A stretch of DNA of 64,000 bases from Cellulomonas sp. PhB143 (GCF_003752595.1 NZ_RKIJ01000010.1:124001-188000); one strand, 5' to 3'. Counted from the first letter of the stretch, positions 8,646 through 17,486 are shown. Program-made: numbers and translations. Notes: generated from the letters alone by a model not told the origin.

Positions 8646-9892
8646 GCGAGCAGCAGGCCCCGCCCCCCGGGGCGGCGGCGCCGGTACCGACCCGCTCTGC
8701 GGACCCCGCGGAGCACACGGCGGGCACGGGCGGGCGCGCGTCCCAGGTGCTGCGCGAGGTCAGCACGGGCAGCCTCGGCGTCACGGTGCTCGCGTTCGTC
8801 CTCGCCCTGGTCATCGGCGCGGTCCTGATCATCGCGGTGGACGACGACGTCGCGGCCGCGGCGGGCTATCTGTTCGCGCGGCCGGCCGACTTCTTCTCCG
8901 CCGCGTGGAGCGCCGTCGCCGACGCCTACTCCGCGCTCTTCCGCGGCGCCGTGATCAACTACCGGGCGGACGATCTCGCCGGCGTCATCCACCCCCTGAC
9001 CGAGACGCTCACGGCCGCGACCCCGCTGATCATCGCCGCGCTCGGCGTGGCCGTCGGGTTCCGCGCCGGGCTGTTCAACATCGGCGCCCAGGGCCAGGTG
9101 ATCATGGGCGCGACGGTCTCCGGGCTCGTCGGGTTCGCCTGGCACCTGCCGGTCGGGATCCACCTCGTCGTGGCGCTGCTCGGCGGGGTCGTCGCGGGCG
9201 GGCTGTGGGCGGGCATCGCCGGGTTCCTCAAGGCGCGCACGGGGGCACACGAGGTGATCGTCACGATCATGCTCAACTACGTCGCGCTCTACCTGCTGCA
9301 GTACCTGCTCACGACCTCGCTGTTCAGCACCGGCAACCAGCCCAAGAGCCGGAGCGTCGACCCTTCCGCCCAGCTGCCGTTGCTCCTGGGTGACCAGTTC
9401 CGCCTCAACGCGGGCTTCCTCCTCGCGATCCTGGCCGCCGTGTTCGTCTGGTGGCTGATGACCCGCTCGACGATCGGGTTCCGGTTCCGCGCCGTCGGCT
9501 CCAACGCCCACGCGGCGCGCACCGCCGGCATGAGCGTCACCGCCACGTTCGTGCTCGTCATGGTCGTCTCCGGTGCGCTCGCCGGGCTCGCCGGGGCGAC
9601 GCAGGTGCTCGGCACGGAGAAGTTCCTCACCGACGGCATCGCGGGCACGCTGGGCTTCGACGCGATCACGGTCGCGCTGCTCGGCCGGTCGAAGCCGCTC
9701 GGCATCTTCCTGGCCGGCCTGCTGTACGGCGGCCTGAACGTCGGCGGCCGGGTCATGGAGGTCTCCACCGGCACGCCCATCGACATCGTCCTGGTCATCC
9801 AGTCCCTCGTCGTGCTCTTCATCGCGGCCCCGCCCCTGGTGCGGGCCGTCTTCCGGCTGCCGTCCCCCGAGACGAAGGAGGTCGCGGCATGA
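8642..9892 (+). CDS. nucleoside ABC transporter permease, first subunit
   Basis: 416 aa. The GTG at 8642 overlaps the ATPase stop (GTGA). It belongs to the branched-chain/BMP permease superfamily (YufP-like). A disordered N-terminus of about 35 residues is followed by about nine hydrophobic helices. The core motif TPLIIAALGVAVGFRAGLFNIGAQGQ is the conserved G-L-F-N-I-G-x-x-G-Q segment of the family, and LKARTGAHEVIVTIMLNYVAL is the ATPase-contacting loop. Together with the next gene it forms the transmembrane channel. Confidence 0.92.
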   Translation: MSEQQAPPPGAAAPVPTRSADPAEHTAGTGGRASQVLREVSTGSLGVTVLAFVLALVIGAVLIIAVDDDVAAAAGYLFARPADFFSAAWSAVADAYSALFRGAVINYRADDLAGVIHPLTETLTAATPLIIAALGVAVGFRAGLFNIGAQGQVIMGATVSGLVGFAWHLPVGIHLVVALLGGVVAGGLWAGIAGFLKARTGAHEVIVTIMLNYVALYLLQYLLTTSLFSTGNQPKSRSVDPSAQLPLLLGDQFRLNAGFLLAILAAVFVWWLMTRSTIGFRFRAVGSNAHAARTAGMSVTATFVLVMVVSGALAGLAGATQVLGTEKFLTDGIAGTLGFDAITVALLGRSKPLGIFLAGLLYGGLNVGGRVMEVSTGTPIDIVLVIQSLVVLFIAAPPLVRAVFRLPSPETKEVAA

Positions 9893-11178
9893 CCGCCACC
9901 GACGTCGCCCCCGCGCGTCCCGCACCGTCCGCAGCGGTCGTCGGGCGCACCGTGTCCTACAAGGTCCCGGTCGCGCTCGGCGTGCTGGGCCTCGCCGCGC
10001 TCGTCCTGTTCGGCCTCCTCGGCCCCGCGGGCGAGACGACGACGTTCGGCGTCTCGGGTGCCTCGGACCTCGTGCGCATCGACCCGCTCGAGCTCCCGTC
10101 GCGTGCGACGGCGGTCGTGCTCTCGGTCGTGGCGCTGCTGCTGGCCGCGTACTCGGCGGTCGTCGCCCGCGCGTCCCGCGAGGTCCCCGTCTGGCTGGTG
10201 ACCGTGTTCGGTGTCGTGTGGGTGCTCGCGTTCCTCACGTGGGCCGTCGCGGGCAAGTCGACCTCGCTCGTGAGCCTGCTCCAGGGCTCGCTCCTGCTCG
10301 CCGTCCCGCTCGCCTTCGGCGCCCTCGGCGGCCTGCTCAACGAGCGCGCCGGTGTCGTGAACATCGCGATCGAGGGCCAGCTCCTCACGGGGGCCTTCGG
10401 CGCCGCCGTCATCGGCTCCGTGACCGGCAACGCGTACGTCGGCCTGGTGGCGGCGCCCGTCTTCGCGCTCGTCATCGGGGCGATGCTCGCCCTGTTCACC
10501 GTGAAGTACCACGTCAACCAGATCATCGTCGGCGTCGTGCTCAACGTCTTCGCCGTCGGCCTGACGAGCTTCCTGTACGGCTCCGTGCTCAAGGAGGACG
10601 CGGCGCGGCTCAACTCGCCGCCGCGCCTCGAGGTGCTGCCGGTGCCCGGCCTGTCGCAGATCCCGGTCCTCGGCCCGGTCCTGTTCCGCCAGACGATCAT
10701 CGTCTACCTGCTCTACGTCGCGGTCGTCGTGGTCTCGGTGGCGCTGTTCCGCACCCGGTGGGGCCTGCGTGTGCGGGCCGTGGGGGAGTACCCGCAGGCG
10801 GCCGACACCGTCGGGATCGACGTCGAGCGCACGCGCTGGCACAACGTGCTGCTCGGCTCCGCGGTCGCGGGTCTCGGCGGGGCGTTCTTCACCATCGGCT
10901 CCGTCGGGGCGTTCGGCGAGGAGATGACCGCCGGCAAGGGGTACATCGCCCTGGCGGCGATGATCCTCGGGCGCTGGTCCCCGGTGGGCGCGCTCACCGC
11001 GGCGCTGCTGTTCGGGTTCGCGGACAAGCTGCAGCAGGTGCTCGGCGTCCTGCAGACGCCGATCCCCAACCAGTTCATGCTGATGCTGCCGTACATCGTG
11101 ACGATCTTCGCGGTCGCCGGCCTCGTCGGGCGCGTGCGCGGTCCGGCCGCGGCCGGCGAGCCCTACGAGAAGGGCTGA
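9889..11178 (+). CDS. nucleoside ABC transporter permease, second subunit
   Basis: 429 aa. The ATG overlaps the previous stop by 4 nt. GGLLNERAGVVNIAIEGQL is the permease signature (YufQ-like). VGVVLNVFAVGLTSFLYGSVLKE and GEYPQAADTVGIDVERTRW form the ATPase-contact region. The conserved domain begins only around residue 125. The preceding part holds three extra hydrophobic segments that compact family members of about 320 aa lack. Its partner permease is also longer than the B. subtilis counterparts. The function is translocation of nucleosides. The stop is 4 nt before the cdd start. Confidence 0.92.
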   Translation: MTATDVAPARPAPSAAVVGRTVSYKVPVALGVLGLAALVLFGLLGPAGETTTFGVSGASDLVRIDPLELPSRATAVVLSVVALLLAAYSAVVARASREVPVWLVTVFGVVWVLAFLTWAVAGKSTSLVSLLQGSLLLAVPLAFGALGGLLNERAGVVNIAIEGQLLTGAFGAAVIGSVTGNAYVGLVAAPVFALVIGAMLALFTVKYHVNQIIVGVVLNVFAVGLTSFLYGSVLKEDAARLNSPPRLEVLPVPGLSQIPVLGPVLFRQTIIVYLLYVAVVVVSVALFRTRWGLRVRAVGEYPQAADTVGIDVERTRWHNVLLGSAVAGLGGAFFTIGSVGAFGEEMTAGKGYIALAAMILGRWSPVGALTAALLFGFADKLQQVLGVLQTPIPNQFMLMLPYIVTIFAVAGLVGRVRGPAAAGEPYEKG

Positions 11179-11182
11179 CGGC

Positions 11183-11644
11183 GTGGGTGACGCGCACGAG
11201 GGTCCCGGCACGCGGGACGACGGCCCCAACGTCGGCTGGGACGCGCTGCGTGCCCGCGCCGTGGAGGTCATGGGCCGCGCGTACGCGCCCTACTCCCGCT
11301 ACCGGGTGGGCGCCGCCGCGCTCGTCGACGACGGCCGCGTCGTCGTCGGCTGCAACGTGGAGAACGCCGCGTACGGCGTGACCCTGTGCGCCGAGTGCTC
11401 GCTCGTCAGCGCGCTGGTCACCGGCGGCGGCGGGCGCCTGGTGGCGTTCACGTGCGTCGGGGGCGACGGTCGCGTGGTCATGCCCTGCGGCCGCTGCCGC
11501 CAGCTCCTGTGGGAGCACGGCGGTCCGGGGCTCGTGGTGGAGACGCCGCGCGGTCCGCGGCCGATGTCCGAGGTGCTGCCCGACGCCTTCGGCCCCGACG
11601 ACCTCGTGCACGCCGACGCCCGCCCCGAGGAGAGGACAGCATGA
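11183..11644 (+). CDS. cdd: cytidine deaminase
   Basis: 153 aa from GTG. It deaminates cytidine and deoxycytidine to uridine and deoxyuridine with one zinc. GCNVENAAYGVTLCAECS carries the substrate residues N and E, the zinc-ligand cysteine and the proton-shuttling glutamate. MPCGRCRQLLWE carries the other two zinc cysteines. The length is slightly above the 130-140 aa of tetrameric enzymes because of a short N-terminal extension. It sits in an operon with the nucleoside importer upstream and overlaps deoA by 4 nt. Confidence 0.95.
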   Translation: MGDAHEGPGTRDDGPNVGWDALRARAVEVMGRAYAPYSRYRVGAAALVDDGRVVVGCNVENAAYGVTLCAECSLVSALVTGGGGRLVAFTCVGGDGRVVMPCGRCRQLLWEHGGPGLVVETPRGPRPMSEVLPDAFGPDDLVHADARPEERTA

Positions 11645-12954
11645 CCGAGACCCATGACGCCGTGGACGTCATCCGGACCAAGCGCGACCGTGGTCGCCTC
11701 GACGACGCCCAGATCGACTGGGTCGTCGACGCCTACACGCGCGGTGCCGTGGCGGAGGAGCAGATGTCCGCGCTCGCCATGGCGATCCTGCTCAACGGGA
11801 TGGACCGCGCGGAGATCTCCCGCTGGACGGCGGCGATGATCGCCTCCGGGGAGCGGATGGACTTCTCGGGGCTCTCGCGCCCGACGGCGGACAAGCACTC
11901 GACCGGGGGCGTCGGCGACAAGATCACGCTGCCCCTGGCGCCGCTCGTCGCCGTGTTCGGCGTCGCGGTGCCGCAGCTGTCGGGCCGCGGGCTCGGGCAC
12001 ACCGGCGGCACGCTCGACAAGCTCGAGTCCGTGCCCGGCTGGCGCGCGGCCCTGAGCACCGAGGAGATGCTCGCCCAGCTCGACGACGTCGGCGCCGTCG
12101 TCTGCCAGGCCGGGTCAGGGCTCGCGCCCGCGGACCGCAAGCTCTACGCGCTGCGCGACGTCACCGGGACCGTCGAGGCGATCCCGCTCATCGCGTCGTC
12201 GATCATGAGCAAGAAGATCGCGGAGGGCACGGGCGCGCTGGTGCTCGACGTCAAGGTCGGCTCCGGCGCGTTCATGAAGGAGCTCGACCAGGCGCGCGAG
12301 CTCGCCCGCACGATGGTCGACCTCGGGACCGACGCCGGCGTGCGCACCGTCGCCCTGCTCACGGACATGTCCACGCCGCTGGGGCTCACCGCGGGCAACG
12401 CCCTCGAGGTGCGCGAGTCGGTGGACGTGCTCTCGGGCGGCGGTCCGGCCGACGTGGTCGACCTCACCGTCGCGCTCGCGGTGGAGATGCTCGACGGCGC
12501 GGGGCGCCCCCAGGGCGAGGACGACGTCCGGGCGGCGCTCGCGGACGGCCGCGCGATGGACGCCTGGAACCGGATGATCGCCGCCCAGGGCGGAGACCCC
12601 GCGGCGGCGCTGCCCGTCGCGCGCGAGAGCGAGCAGGTGCTCGCCGACGCCGACGGGACGTTGGCGAGCCTCGACGCGTACGCCGTCGGCGTGGCCGCGT
12701 GGCGCCTGGGCGCGGGCCGGGCTCGCCGGGAGGACCCGGTCCAGGCCGGGGCGGGCGTCGAGCTGCACGCGAAGCCGGGCGACGTCGTCCGGCGCGGGCA
12801 GCCGCTGCTGACGCTGCACACGGACACCCCCGAGCGGTTCGCCCGCGCCCGCGAGGCGCTGGCGGGCGGCTGGAGCGTCCTCGGCGCCGAGGACCCGGGG
12901 ATCCGGCCGGACGCCGCCCCGGTGGTGCTCGACCGGGTGGATCGGGCAGGCTGA
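11641..12954 (+). CDS. deoA: thymidine (pyrimidine-nucleoside) phosphorylase
   Basis: 437 aa, normal for the family. It converts thymidine or deoxyuridine plus phosphate into the base and deoxyribose 1-phosphate. DKHSTGGVGDKITL is the phosphate-binding loop and SGRGLGHTGGTLDKLESVPG the family signature. The C-terminal pyrimidine-nucleoside phosphorylase domain is present (GVELHAKPGDVVRRGQPLL). ATGA overlap with cdd gives tight coupling. Its product flows to DeoC encoded downstream. M. tuberculosis deoA (Rv3314c) is likewise beside cdd and add. Confidence 0.95.
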   Translation: MTETHDAVDVIRTKRDRGRLDDAQIDWVVDAYTRGAVAEEQMSALAMAILLNGMDRAEISRWTAAMIASGERMDFSGLSRPTADKHSTGGVGDKITLPLAPLVAVFGVAVPQLSGRGLGHTGGTLDKLESVPGWRAALSTEEMLAQLDDVGAVVCQAGSGLAPADRKLYALRDVTGTVEAIPLIASSIMSKKIAEGTGALVLDVKVGSGAFMKELDQARELARTMVDLGTDAGVRTVALLTDMSTPLGLTAGNALEVRESVDVLSGGGPADVVDLTVALAVEMLDGAGRPQGEDDVRAALADGRAMDAWNRMIAAQGGDPAAALPVARESEQVLADADGTLASLDAYAVGVAAWRLGAGRARREDPVQAGAGVELHAKPGDVVRRGQPLLTLHTDTPERFARAREALAGGWSVLGAEDPGIRPDAAPVVLDRVDRAG

Positions 12955-12995
12955 GGCTGGACCCGCGCGGCACGAGGCAGGAGCGGAGAGCGCAC

Positions 12996-13484
12996 ATGGT
13001 GGACGAGCACGAGCGCCCGGACGCGGGCGGCACGCCGGCGCGCGACGCCGATCCCGACACCGACGGCGTGCCCCCCGCCCCGGAGGGTCCCCCGGGGCGA
13101 CAGGTGCCCGCGTGGGTGGACGAGCGGCGTCCGCGGTCGGTCTACGGGGTCGGTCAGGAGCCGGACGCCCGGTTCAGCCTGGCCAACGAGCGCACCGCGC
13201 TGGCCTGGGTGCGCACGGGCCTGAGCCTCGTCGCCGGGGGCATCGCGCTGACCTCGTTCGCGACCTTCGCCGACCTGTCGGCGGTCCTGGACGTCGTCGC
13301 GGCGATCGCGTGCGTGGCGGGCGCCGGGCTGAGCGTCTGGGCCCTGGTGGGCTGGCAGCGCAACGAGAAGGCGCTGCGCCTCGACCGTCCGCTGCCCTCG
13401 CCGCGCGCGCTGCCGGTGCTCGTCGTCGGGGTCGTCGCGTTCGGCCTCGGCCTGGGCGTCTACGCGGTCTTCTCCGCATGGTGA
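12996..13484 (+). CDS. DUF202 (YidH-type) membrane protein
   Basis: 162 aa. GGCAGGAGCGGAGAG gives a ribosome binding site upstream of the ATG. The first 60 residues are acidic and proline-rich, probably disordered. ANERTALAWVRTGLSLVAGGIAL is the DUF202 signature (N-E-R-T-x-L-A-W-x-R-T) leading into the first of three transmembrane helices. The function of the family is not established. It starts 41 nt after deoA and overlaps the next DUF202 gene by 7 nt, so the pair is probably expressed together and may form a heteromer. Confidence 0.85.
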   Translation: MVDEHERPDAGGTPARDADPDTDGVPPAPEGPPGRQVPAWVDERRPRSVYGVGQEPDARFSLANERTALAWVRTGLSLVAGGIALTSFATFADLSAVLDVVAAIACVAGAGLSVWALVGWQRNEKALRLDRPLPSPRALPVLVVGVVAFGLGLGVYAVFSAW

Positions 13485-13840
13485 GCGCGGCGGGCGCGGG
13501 CGACGACGCGCCGCGCGCCCACCCCTCGCGCGACGTCGGCCTGCAGCCCGAGCGCACGGCGCTCGCGTGGCAGCGCACGATCCTCTCGGTCACCGTGGGG
13601 TCCCTCGTGTGCGGGGCCACGGCGCTGCGGCTCGACCAGCCGGTCATCGTCGTCGCCGCCGCGGCGGTCGCGATCGCCGCGATGCTGCCCTCCGTGCTGC
13701 GGCTGCCCGAGGGCGGGCTGCCGAGCCACGGGCACCTGCGCAGCTGGCGCTTCCTCGTGCGGATGGTGCTCCTCGTCTCCGCGCTCGGCGCGGTGGGGAC
13801 GGCCGCGGCGCTCGTCTCGATGCTGCAGGGCGACGGGTGA
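13478..13840 (+). CDS. second DUF202 membrane protein
   Basis: 120 aa. QPERTALAWQRTILSVTVGSLVCG is the DUF202 motif, followed by two more hydrophobic segments (VIVVAAAAVAIAAML and FLVRMVLLVSALGAVGTAAAL). The ATG at 13478 overlaps the previous gene by 7 nt. A GTG at 13481 would give a 4 nt GTGA overlap and is equally possible. No enzymatic motif is visible. Confidence 0.82.
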   Translation: MVSAAGAGDDAPRAHPSRDVGLQPERTALAWQRTILSVTVGSLVCGATALRLDQPVIVVAAAAVAIAAMLPSVLRLPEGGLPSHGHLRSWRFLVRMVLLVSALGAVGTAAALVSMLQGDG

Positions 13841-13847
13841 GGGTGCG

Positions 13848-14717
13848 GTGCGGCCGGGCGGCCTGATGCTCACCTCGGTGGCCCGCCTGCTGCCGGACCG
13901 GGACGGCCGGGCACCGCTCACGGCGCCCCGGCCGCCGGGCGCGGGGCCCGCCACCGCCGAGCGGGCGTGGCACGGGACGGGCCCGTTCGCCGGCGTCCTC
14001 GACGGCACGGCGGCGGGGCCGTGGCCCGTGCGGCTGGGCGCCGCGCGGCTCGTCCAGGCCGACGCCTCCTCCTGCGGTCCCGCCGTGCTCGGCGCGCTGG
14101 CGCTCGCGGGGGACCCGGTGCTGGCGCGGCACGTGCGCGACGGCGGCCCGGACGCCTGGCGCGCGCTCCAGGTCGTCCTCCGCCGCCGCGCCGGGCGCGC
14201 GTGGCCCGGAGCCCTCGGCACGCCGCCGTGGGGCGCGGCCCGCGCCGCACGGTTCGGGGCGGGCCCCGACGCGACCCGGTACCGCTCCGTGCTGCTCGAC
14301 GACGCCACGGCGCGGGGGCAGCGGGTGCTCGCCGCCGCCGGGGCCCGGGCGCGCGCCGGGACGCCCGTACCCCTGTACGTGGGCGGTGACCTCGCCACGG
14401 GGGTGGCCACCGCCGTCCCGCGCCACGTCGTCCTGCTCGTCGCGGTCGCCGGCCCTGCGGTCGCCGACCCTGCGGTCGCCGGTCCTGCGGTCGCCGGCCC
14501 TGCGGGGCCGCCGGACGGCGGCGACGTCTGGCACGTCTACGAGCCGTCGTCGGGCGCGGTCCACCGGCTCCCGGCCGACGCCGCCCTCCCGGGGAGGGGC
14601 GTCCCGGGGCGGGCCGCCCGGGCGGCGCGCCGGCCCGCGCTCGGCGGCTGGACGCGGTTCTGCTGGGCCCTCCTGCCGGGCCGCGCGGCCGCCGCGCCGC
14701 GGGGCCCCGAACGGTAG
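13848..14717 (+). CDS. unrecognised protein with C39/papain-like Cys-His motifs
   Basis: 289 aa; a GTG at 13848 and an ATG at 13866 are both possible starts. I do not recognise the family. Residues 69-84 read VQADASSCGPAVLGAL. Gln70 five residues before Cys76-Gly-Pro is the oxyanion-hole and nucleophile arrangement of C39 and other papain-like peptidases. PRHVVLLVAV (His193) and WHVYEPSSG some 35 residues later would supply the general base and the third residue. Between these two motifs a 15 bp unit is repeated four times and encodes a VAGPA-type repeat. There is no signal peptide and no strong transmembrane helix. It lies between the DUF202 pair and add on the same strand. The peptidase idea is inference from motif spacing only. 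Confidence 0.6.
   Translation: MRPGGLMLTSVARLLPDRDGRAPLTAPRPPGAGPATAERAWHGTGPFAGVLDGTAAGPWPVRLGAARLVQADASSCGPAVLGALALAGDPVLARHVRDGGPDAWRALQVVLRRRAGRAWPGALGTPPWGAARAARFGAGPDATRYRSVLLDDATARGQRVLAAAGARARAGTPVPLYVGGDLATGVATAVPRHVVLLVAVAGPAVADPAVAGPAVAGPAGPPDGGDVWHVYEPSSGAVHRLPADAALPGRGVPGRAARAARRPALGGWTRFCWALLPGRAAAAPRGPER
14442..14501 (+). repeat. 15 bp tandem repeat, four copies, inside the orphan gene
   Basis: The unit GCGGTCGCCGGCCCT occurs four times with single-base changes and keeps frame, encoding V-A-G/D-P-A. It sits between the His193 motif and the WHVYEPSSG motif, where a surface loop would be expected to tolerate length change. Confidence 0.85.
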
Positions 14718-14720
14718 CGT
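14715..14720 (+). promoter_or_regulatory. leaderless-type -10 element of add
   Basis: TAGCGT lies 7 nt before the add ATG and overlaps the stop codon of the upstream gene. add-deoC may thus be transcribed separately from the importer operon. Confidence 0.45.
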
Positions 14721-14727
14721 TGCGCCC

Positions 14728-15825
14728 ATGACACCCACCGAGCTCGAGGCGCACATCGCCGAGCTGCCCAAGGTCCTCCTGCACGACCATCTCGACGGCG
14801 GGCTGCGCCCCCAGACCCTCGTCGAGCTCGCCGCCGACGTCGGGCACACGCTCCCGGCCGAGGACCCGGAGGCGCTCGCCGACTGGTTCGAGGAGTCGGC
14901 CGACTCGGGCTCGCTGGTGCGCTATCTCGAGACGTTCGAGCACACGATCGCCGTGATGCAGACGGCGGACGCGCTGCGCCGGGTCGCCCGCGAGGCCGTG
15001 CTCGACCTGGCCGCCGACGGCGTGGTGTACGCCGAGCAGCGCTGGGCGCCCGAGCAGCACCTGCGCCGCGGGCTCACGCTCCAGCAGACCGTCGAGGCCG
15101 TGCAGGCCGGCATCGAGGAGGGGACGGCGCTCGCGGCCGAGCAGGGCCGGGACATCCGCGTCGGCCAGCTCGTCACGGCGATGCGGCACGCGGACCGGTG
15201 GCAGGAGATCGCCGAGCTCGCGGTGGCGAACCGCGAGGCCGGCGTCGTCGGCTTCGACATCGCGGGCGCCGAGGACGGGTTCCCGCCGTCGCGCCACCCC
15301 GAGGTGTGGCGCTACCTCGCCGAGAACGACTTCCCGACGACGATCCACGCCGGCGAGGCGGCCGGGACCGACTCGATCCGCGAGGCCGTGCACCTGGGCC
15401 AGGCCGACCGCCTCGGGCACGGGGCGCGCCTCGTCGAGGACATCGCGTTCGACGCCGGGTCCGGGACCGCGACGCTCGGCCGGCTCGCCCACTGGGTGCG
15501 CGACCACCAGATCCCCCTCGAGCTGTGCCCGTGCTCGAACCTGCAGACGGGCCTGGCGCCGTCGATCCGGGAGCACCAGATCACGCGGCTCAAGGAGCTC
15601 GACTTCGCGGTGACGCTCAACACCGACAACCGCCTGATGTCGCGGACCTCGATGACCCACGAGATGACCCGCCTGGTGCACGAGGCCGGCTGGACCGTCG
15701 ACGACCTCGCCGACGTCACCATCACCGCCGCGTGGAGCGCGTTCATCCACCACGACGAGCGGCGCTCGCTCGTCGACGACGTGATCCTGCCGCGCTACCA
15801 GCAGATCGAGGGGGCCCGGCTGTGA
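14728..15825 (+). CDS. add: adenosine deaminase
   Basis: 365 aa. It hydrolyses adenosine and deoxyadenosine to inosine and deoxyinosine with one zinc. [12 protein letters not shown] carries the H-x-H zinc pair (His19, His21), TIHAGEAAG the third histidine and the catalytic glutamate, and [11 protein letters not shown] the fourth metal ligand aspartate, all as in the family. There is a leaderless-type -10 directly upstream. It overlaps deoC by 4 nt, so deamination products feed PNP (encoded at 19267) and the pentose end products feed DeoC. Confidence 0.95.
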   Translation: MTPTELEAHIAELPKVLLHDHLDGGLRPQTLVELAADVGHTLPAEDPEALADWFEESADSGSLVRYLETFEHTIAVMQTADALRRVAREAVLDLAADGVVYAEQRWAPEQHLRRGLTLQQTVEAVQAGIEEGTALAAEQGRDIRVGQLVTAMRHADRWQEIAELAVANREAGVVGFDIAGAEDGFPPSRHPEVWRYLAENDFPTTIHAGEAAGTDSIREAVHLGQADRLGHGARLVEDIAFDAGSGTATLGRLAHWVRDHQIPLELCPCSNLQTGLAPSIREHQITRLKELDFAVTLNTDNRLMSRTSMTHEMTRLVHEAGWTVDDLADVTITAAWSAFIHHDERRSLVDDVILPRYQQIEGARL

Positions 15826-16541
15826 GCACCGCCCCCCTGGACCGCGCGAGCCTGGCCCGGTTCGTCGACCACACCCTGCTCAAGCCGGAGGCCACGGCCG
15901 ACGACGTGGCGGCGCTGGTCGCCGAGGGCGTCGCCCTCGGCGTCTTCTCCGTCTGCGTGTCGCCGTCGATGCTGCCGCTGGACGCCGCCGCGACCCGGGA
16001 GCGCGGGCTCGCCGTCGCCACGGTGTGCGGCTTCCCGTCCGGCACCCATCACAGCGAGGTCAAGGCCGCCGAGGCGGCGCTCTCGGTCGCGCAGGGCGCG
16101 GACGAGGTGGACATGGTGATCGACCTCGGCGCCGCGAAGGCGGGCGCGTGGGACCACGTCCAGGCCGACGTCGCGGCCGTCCGGGCCGCCGTCCCGGAGC
16201 CCCGCGTGCTCAAGGTGATCATCGAGTCGGCCGCGTTGACCGAGCACGAGATCGTGGCGGCCTGCCGGGCGGCGCAGGCGGCGGGCGCCGACTTCGTCAA
16301 GACCTCCACGGGGTTCCACCCCGCCGGCGGCGCGAGCACCCACGCGGTGGCGATCATGGCCGAGACCGTCGGCGGCCGCCTCGGCGTCAAGGCGTCCGGC
16401 GGCGTGCGCACGCTCGCCGACGCCGTCGCGATGATCGAGCACGGCGCGACGCGGCTCGGCCTGTCGGGGACGGCGGCCGTGCTCGCCGGCTTCGACAGGA
16501 CCCCCGCGCCCGGCTCGGGCACCGCCGGCGGCGGGTACTGA
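15822..16541 (+). CDS. deoC: deoxyribose-phosphate aldolase
   Basis: 239 aa from a GTG that overlaps the add stop. It is a class I aldolase splitting deoxyribose 5-phosphate into acetaldehyde and glyceraldehyde 3-phosphate. [10 protein letters not shown] near the N-terminus, [16 protein letters not shown], the Schiff-base region [13 protein letters not shown] and [11 protein letters not shown] are the family motifs with both catalytic lysines. The spelling and length are normal. It is the final catabolic step of the deoxynucleoside pathway assembled in this region. Confidence 0.95.
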   Translation: MSTAPLDRASLARFVDHTLLKPEATADDVAALVAEGVALGVFSVCVSPSMLPLDAAATRERGLAVATVCGFPSGTHHSEVKAAEAALSVAQGADEVDMVIDLGAAKAGAWDHVQADVAAVRAAVPEPRVLKVIIESAALTEHEIVAACRAAQAAGADFVKTSTGFHPAGGASTHAVAIMAETVGGRLGVKASGGVRTLADAVAMIEHGATRLGLSGTAAVLAGFDRTPAPGSGTAGGGY

Positions 16542-16546
16542 GCGGC

Positions 16547-17389
16547 GTGGCGGCACCGGAGGCCGGCGAGCGGCGTCGCGCGAAGGACGCCCCGCCGCGC
16601 GAGGCGACCGTGCTCCGCGCCGAGCGGCTCACCCCGGCCATGGTGCGCCTCGTGCTCGGCGGCCCCGACCTGGTGGGACTCGACGTCGGTGCCTCGAGCG
16701 ACCGCTACGTCAAGCTGCTGTTCCCCGAGCGGGCGGTCGACGGACGGCCGCCGGTGCGGGCCTACACGGTCCGCTCGTGGGACGCGGCGGCCTCGCAGAT
16801 GACGATCGACGTCGTCGTGCACGGGACCGGGGACGACGCCGGGATCGCGGCCGCGTGGGCGGCCTCCGCGCGGCCGGGCGACACCGTCCGGTTCCGCGGA
16901 CCGGGCGGCGGCTACGCGCCACGGCCGGAGGCGCCGTGGCACCTGCTGCTCGGCGACGAGTCCGCGCTGCCGGCGATCGCCGCGGCCGCGGAGGCCGTGC
17001 CGCGTGGCGTCCCGGTCCTCGCCGTGGTCGAGGTCGCCTCGCCCGCGGAGGAGCAGCCCCTCGCCTCGCCGGGCCGGCTGGACGTCCGGTGGGTCCACCG
17101 GGGTCCGGGGACCCCCGCCGGTCAGAGCCTGGTCGCCGCGGCGGGGGCGCTCGACCTCGTCGCCCTGCAGGCCGAGCACGGCGGGGCGCCGCAGGTCTTC
17201 CTGCACGGCGAGGCGGGCGCCGTCCGGTCCGTGCGCCGCACCCTGCGGGCGGCCGGCCTGGCCGCGGGCGACCTCTCGGCGTCGGGGTACTGGCGCCTGG
17301 GTCGCAGCGACGAGGCCTGGCGCACCGAGAAGCGCGGCTGGAACGAGGCCGTCGCGGCGGACGACGCCGAGCTCGCGGGCCCGGCCTGA
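16547..17389 (+). CDS. siderophore-interacting protein (FAD-dependent ferric-siderophore reductase)
   Basis: 280 aa from a GTG 5 nt after deoC. VRAYTVRSWD is the R-x-Y-T FAD-binding pattern of the SIP family. WHLLLGDESALPAIAA marks the NAD(P)H domain, and SGYWRLGRSDEAWRTEKRGWNE is the typical C-terminus. The family reduces ferric siderophores in the cytoplasm to release iron. No iron box is visible upstream, and its location directly behind deoC suggests read-through from the nucleoside genes. The biological link to them is unclear; the efe iron operon lies 5 kb away on the other strand. Confidence 0.88.
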   Translation: MAAPEAGERRRAKDAPPREATVLRAERLTPAMVRLVLGGPDLVGLDVGASSDRYVKLLFPERAVDGRPPVRAYTVRSWDAAASQMTIDVVVHGTGDDAGIAAAWAASARPGDTVRFRGPGGGYAPRPEAPWHLLLGDESALPAIAAAAEAVPRGVPVLAVVEVASPAEEQPLASPGRLDVRWVHRGPGTPAGQSLVAAAGALDLVALQAEHGGAPQVFLHGEAGAVRSVRRTLRAAGLAAGDLSASGYWRLGRSDEAWRTEKRGWNEAVAADDAELAGPA

Positions 17390-17409
17390 CGCACGTGACG
17401 TGCACGGCA

Positions 17410-17481
17410 CCCACCGCCGAGCGCGCCATCTGTGGGTCGAGCCGGGCCGATGGGCCGACAGATGACGCGTTCGGCGGTGGG
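17410..17481. repeat. long palindrome between convergent genes (24 bp arms)
   Basis: Arms 17410-17433 and 17458-17481 match at 22 of 24 positions as inverted copies around a 24 nt loop. It lies between the ends of the SIP gene and the phospho-sugar mutase gene. It can act as a bidirectional terminator, but it is longer than needed and lacks T tracts. A dispersed extragenic palindrome is the alternative. Confidence 0.8.
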
Positions 17482-17486
17482 GGCGG

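Noticed and set aside
17395-17486. Small gene or tRNA in the SIP-mutase gap
   Set aside because: The sequence is a long palindrome; no anticodon arm or conserved tRNA positions are present.
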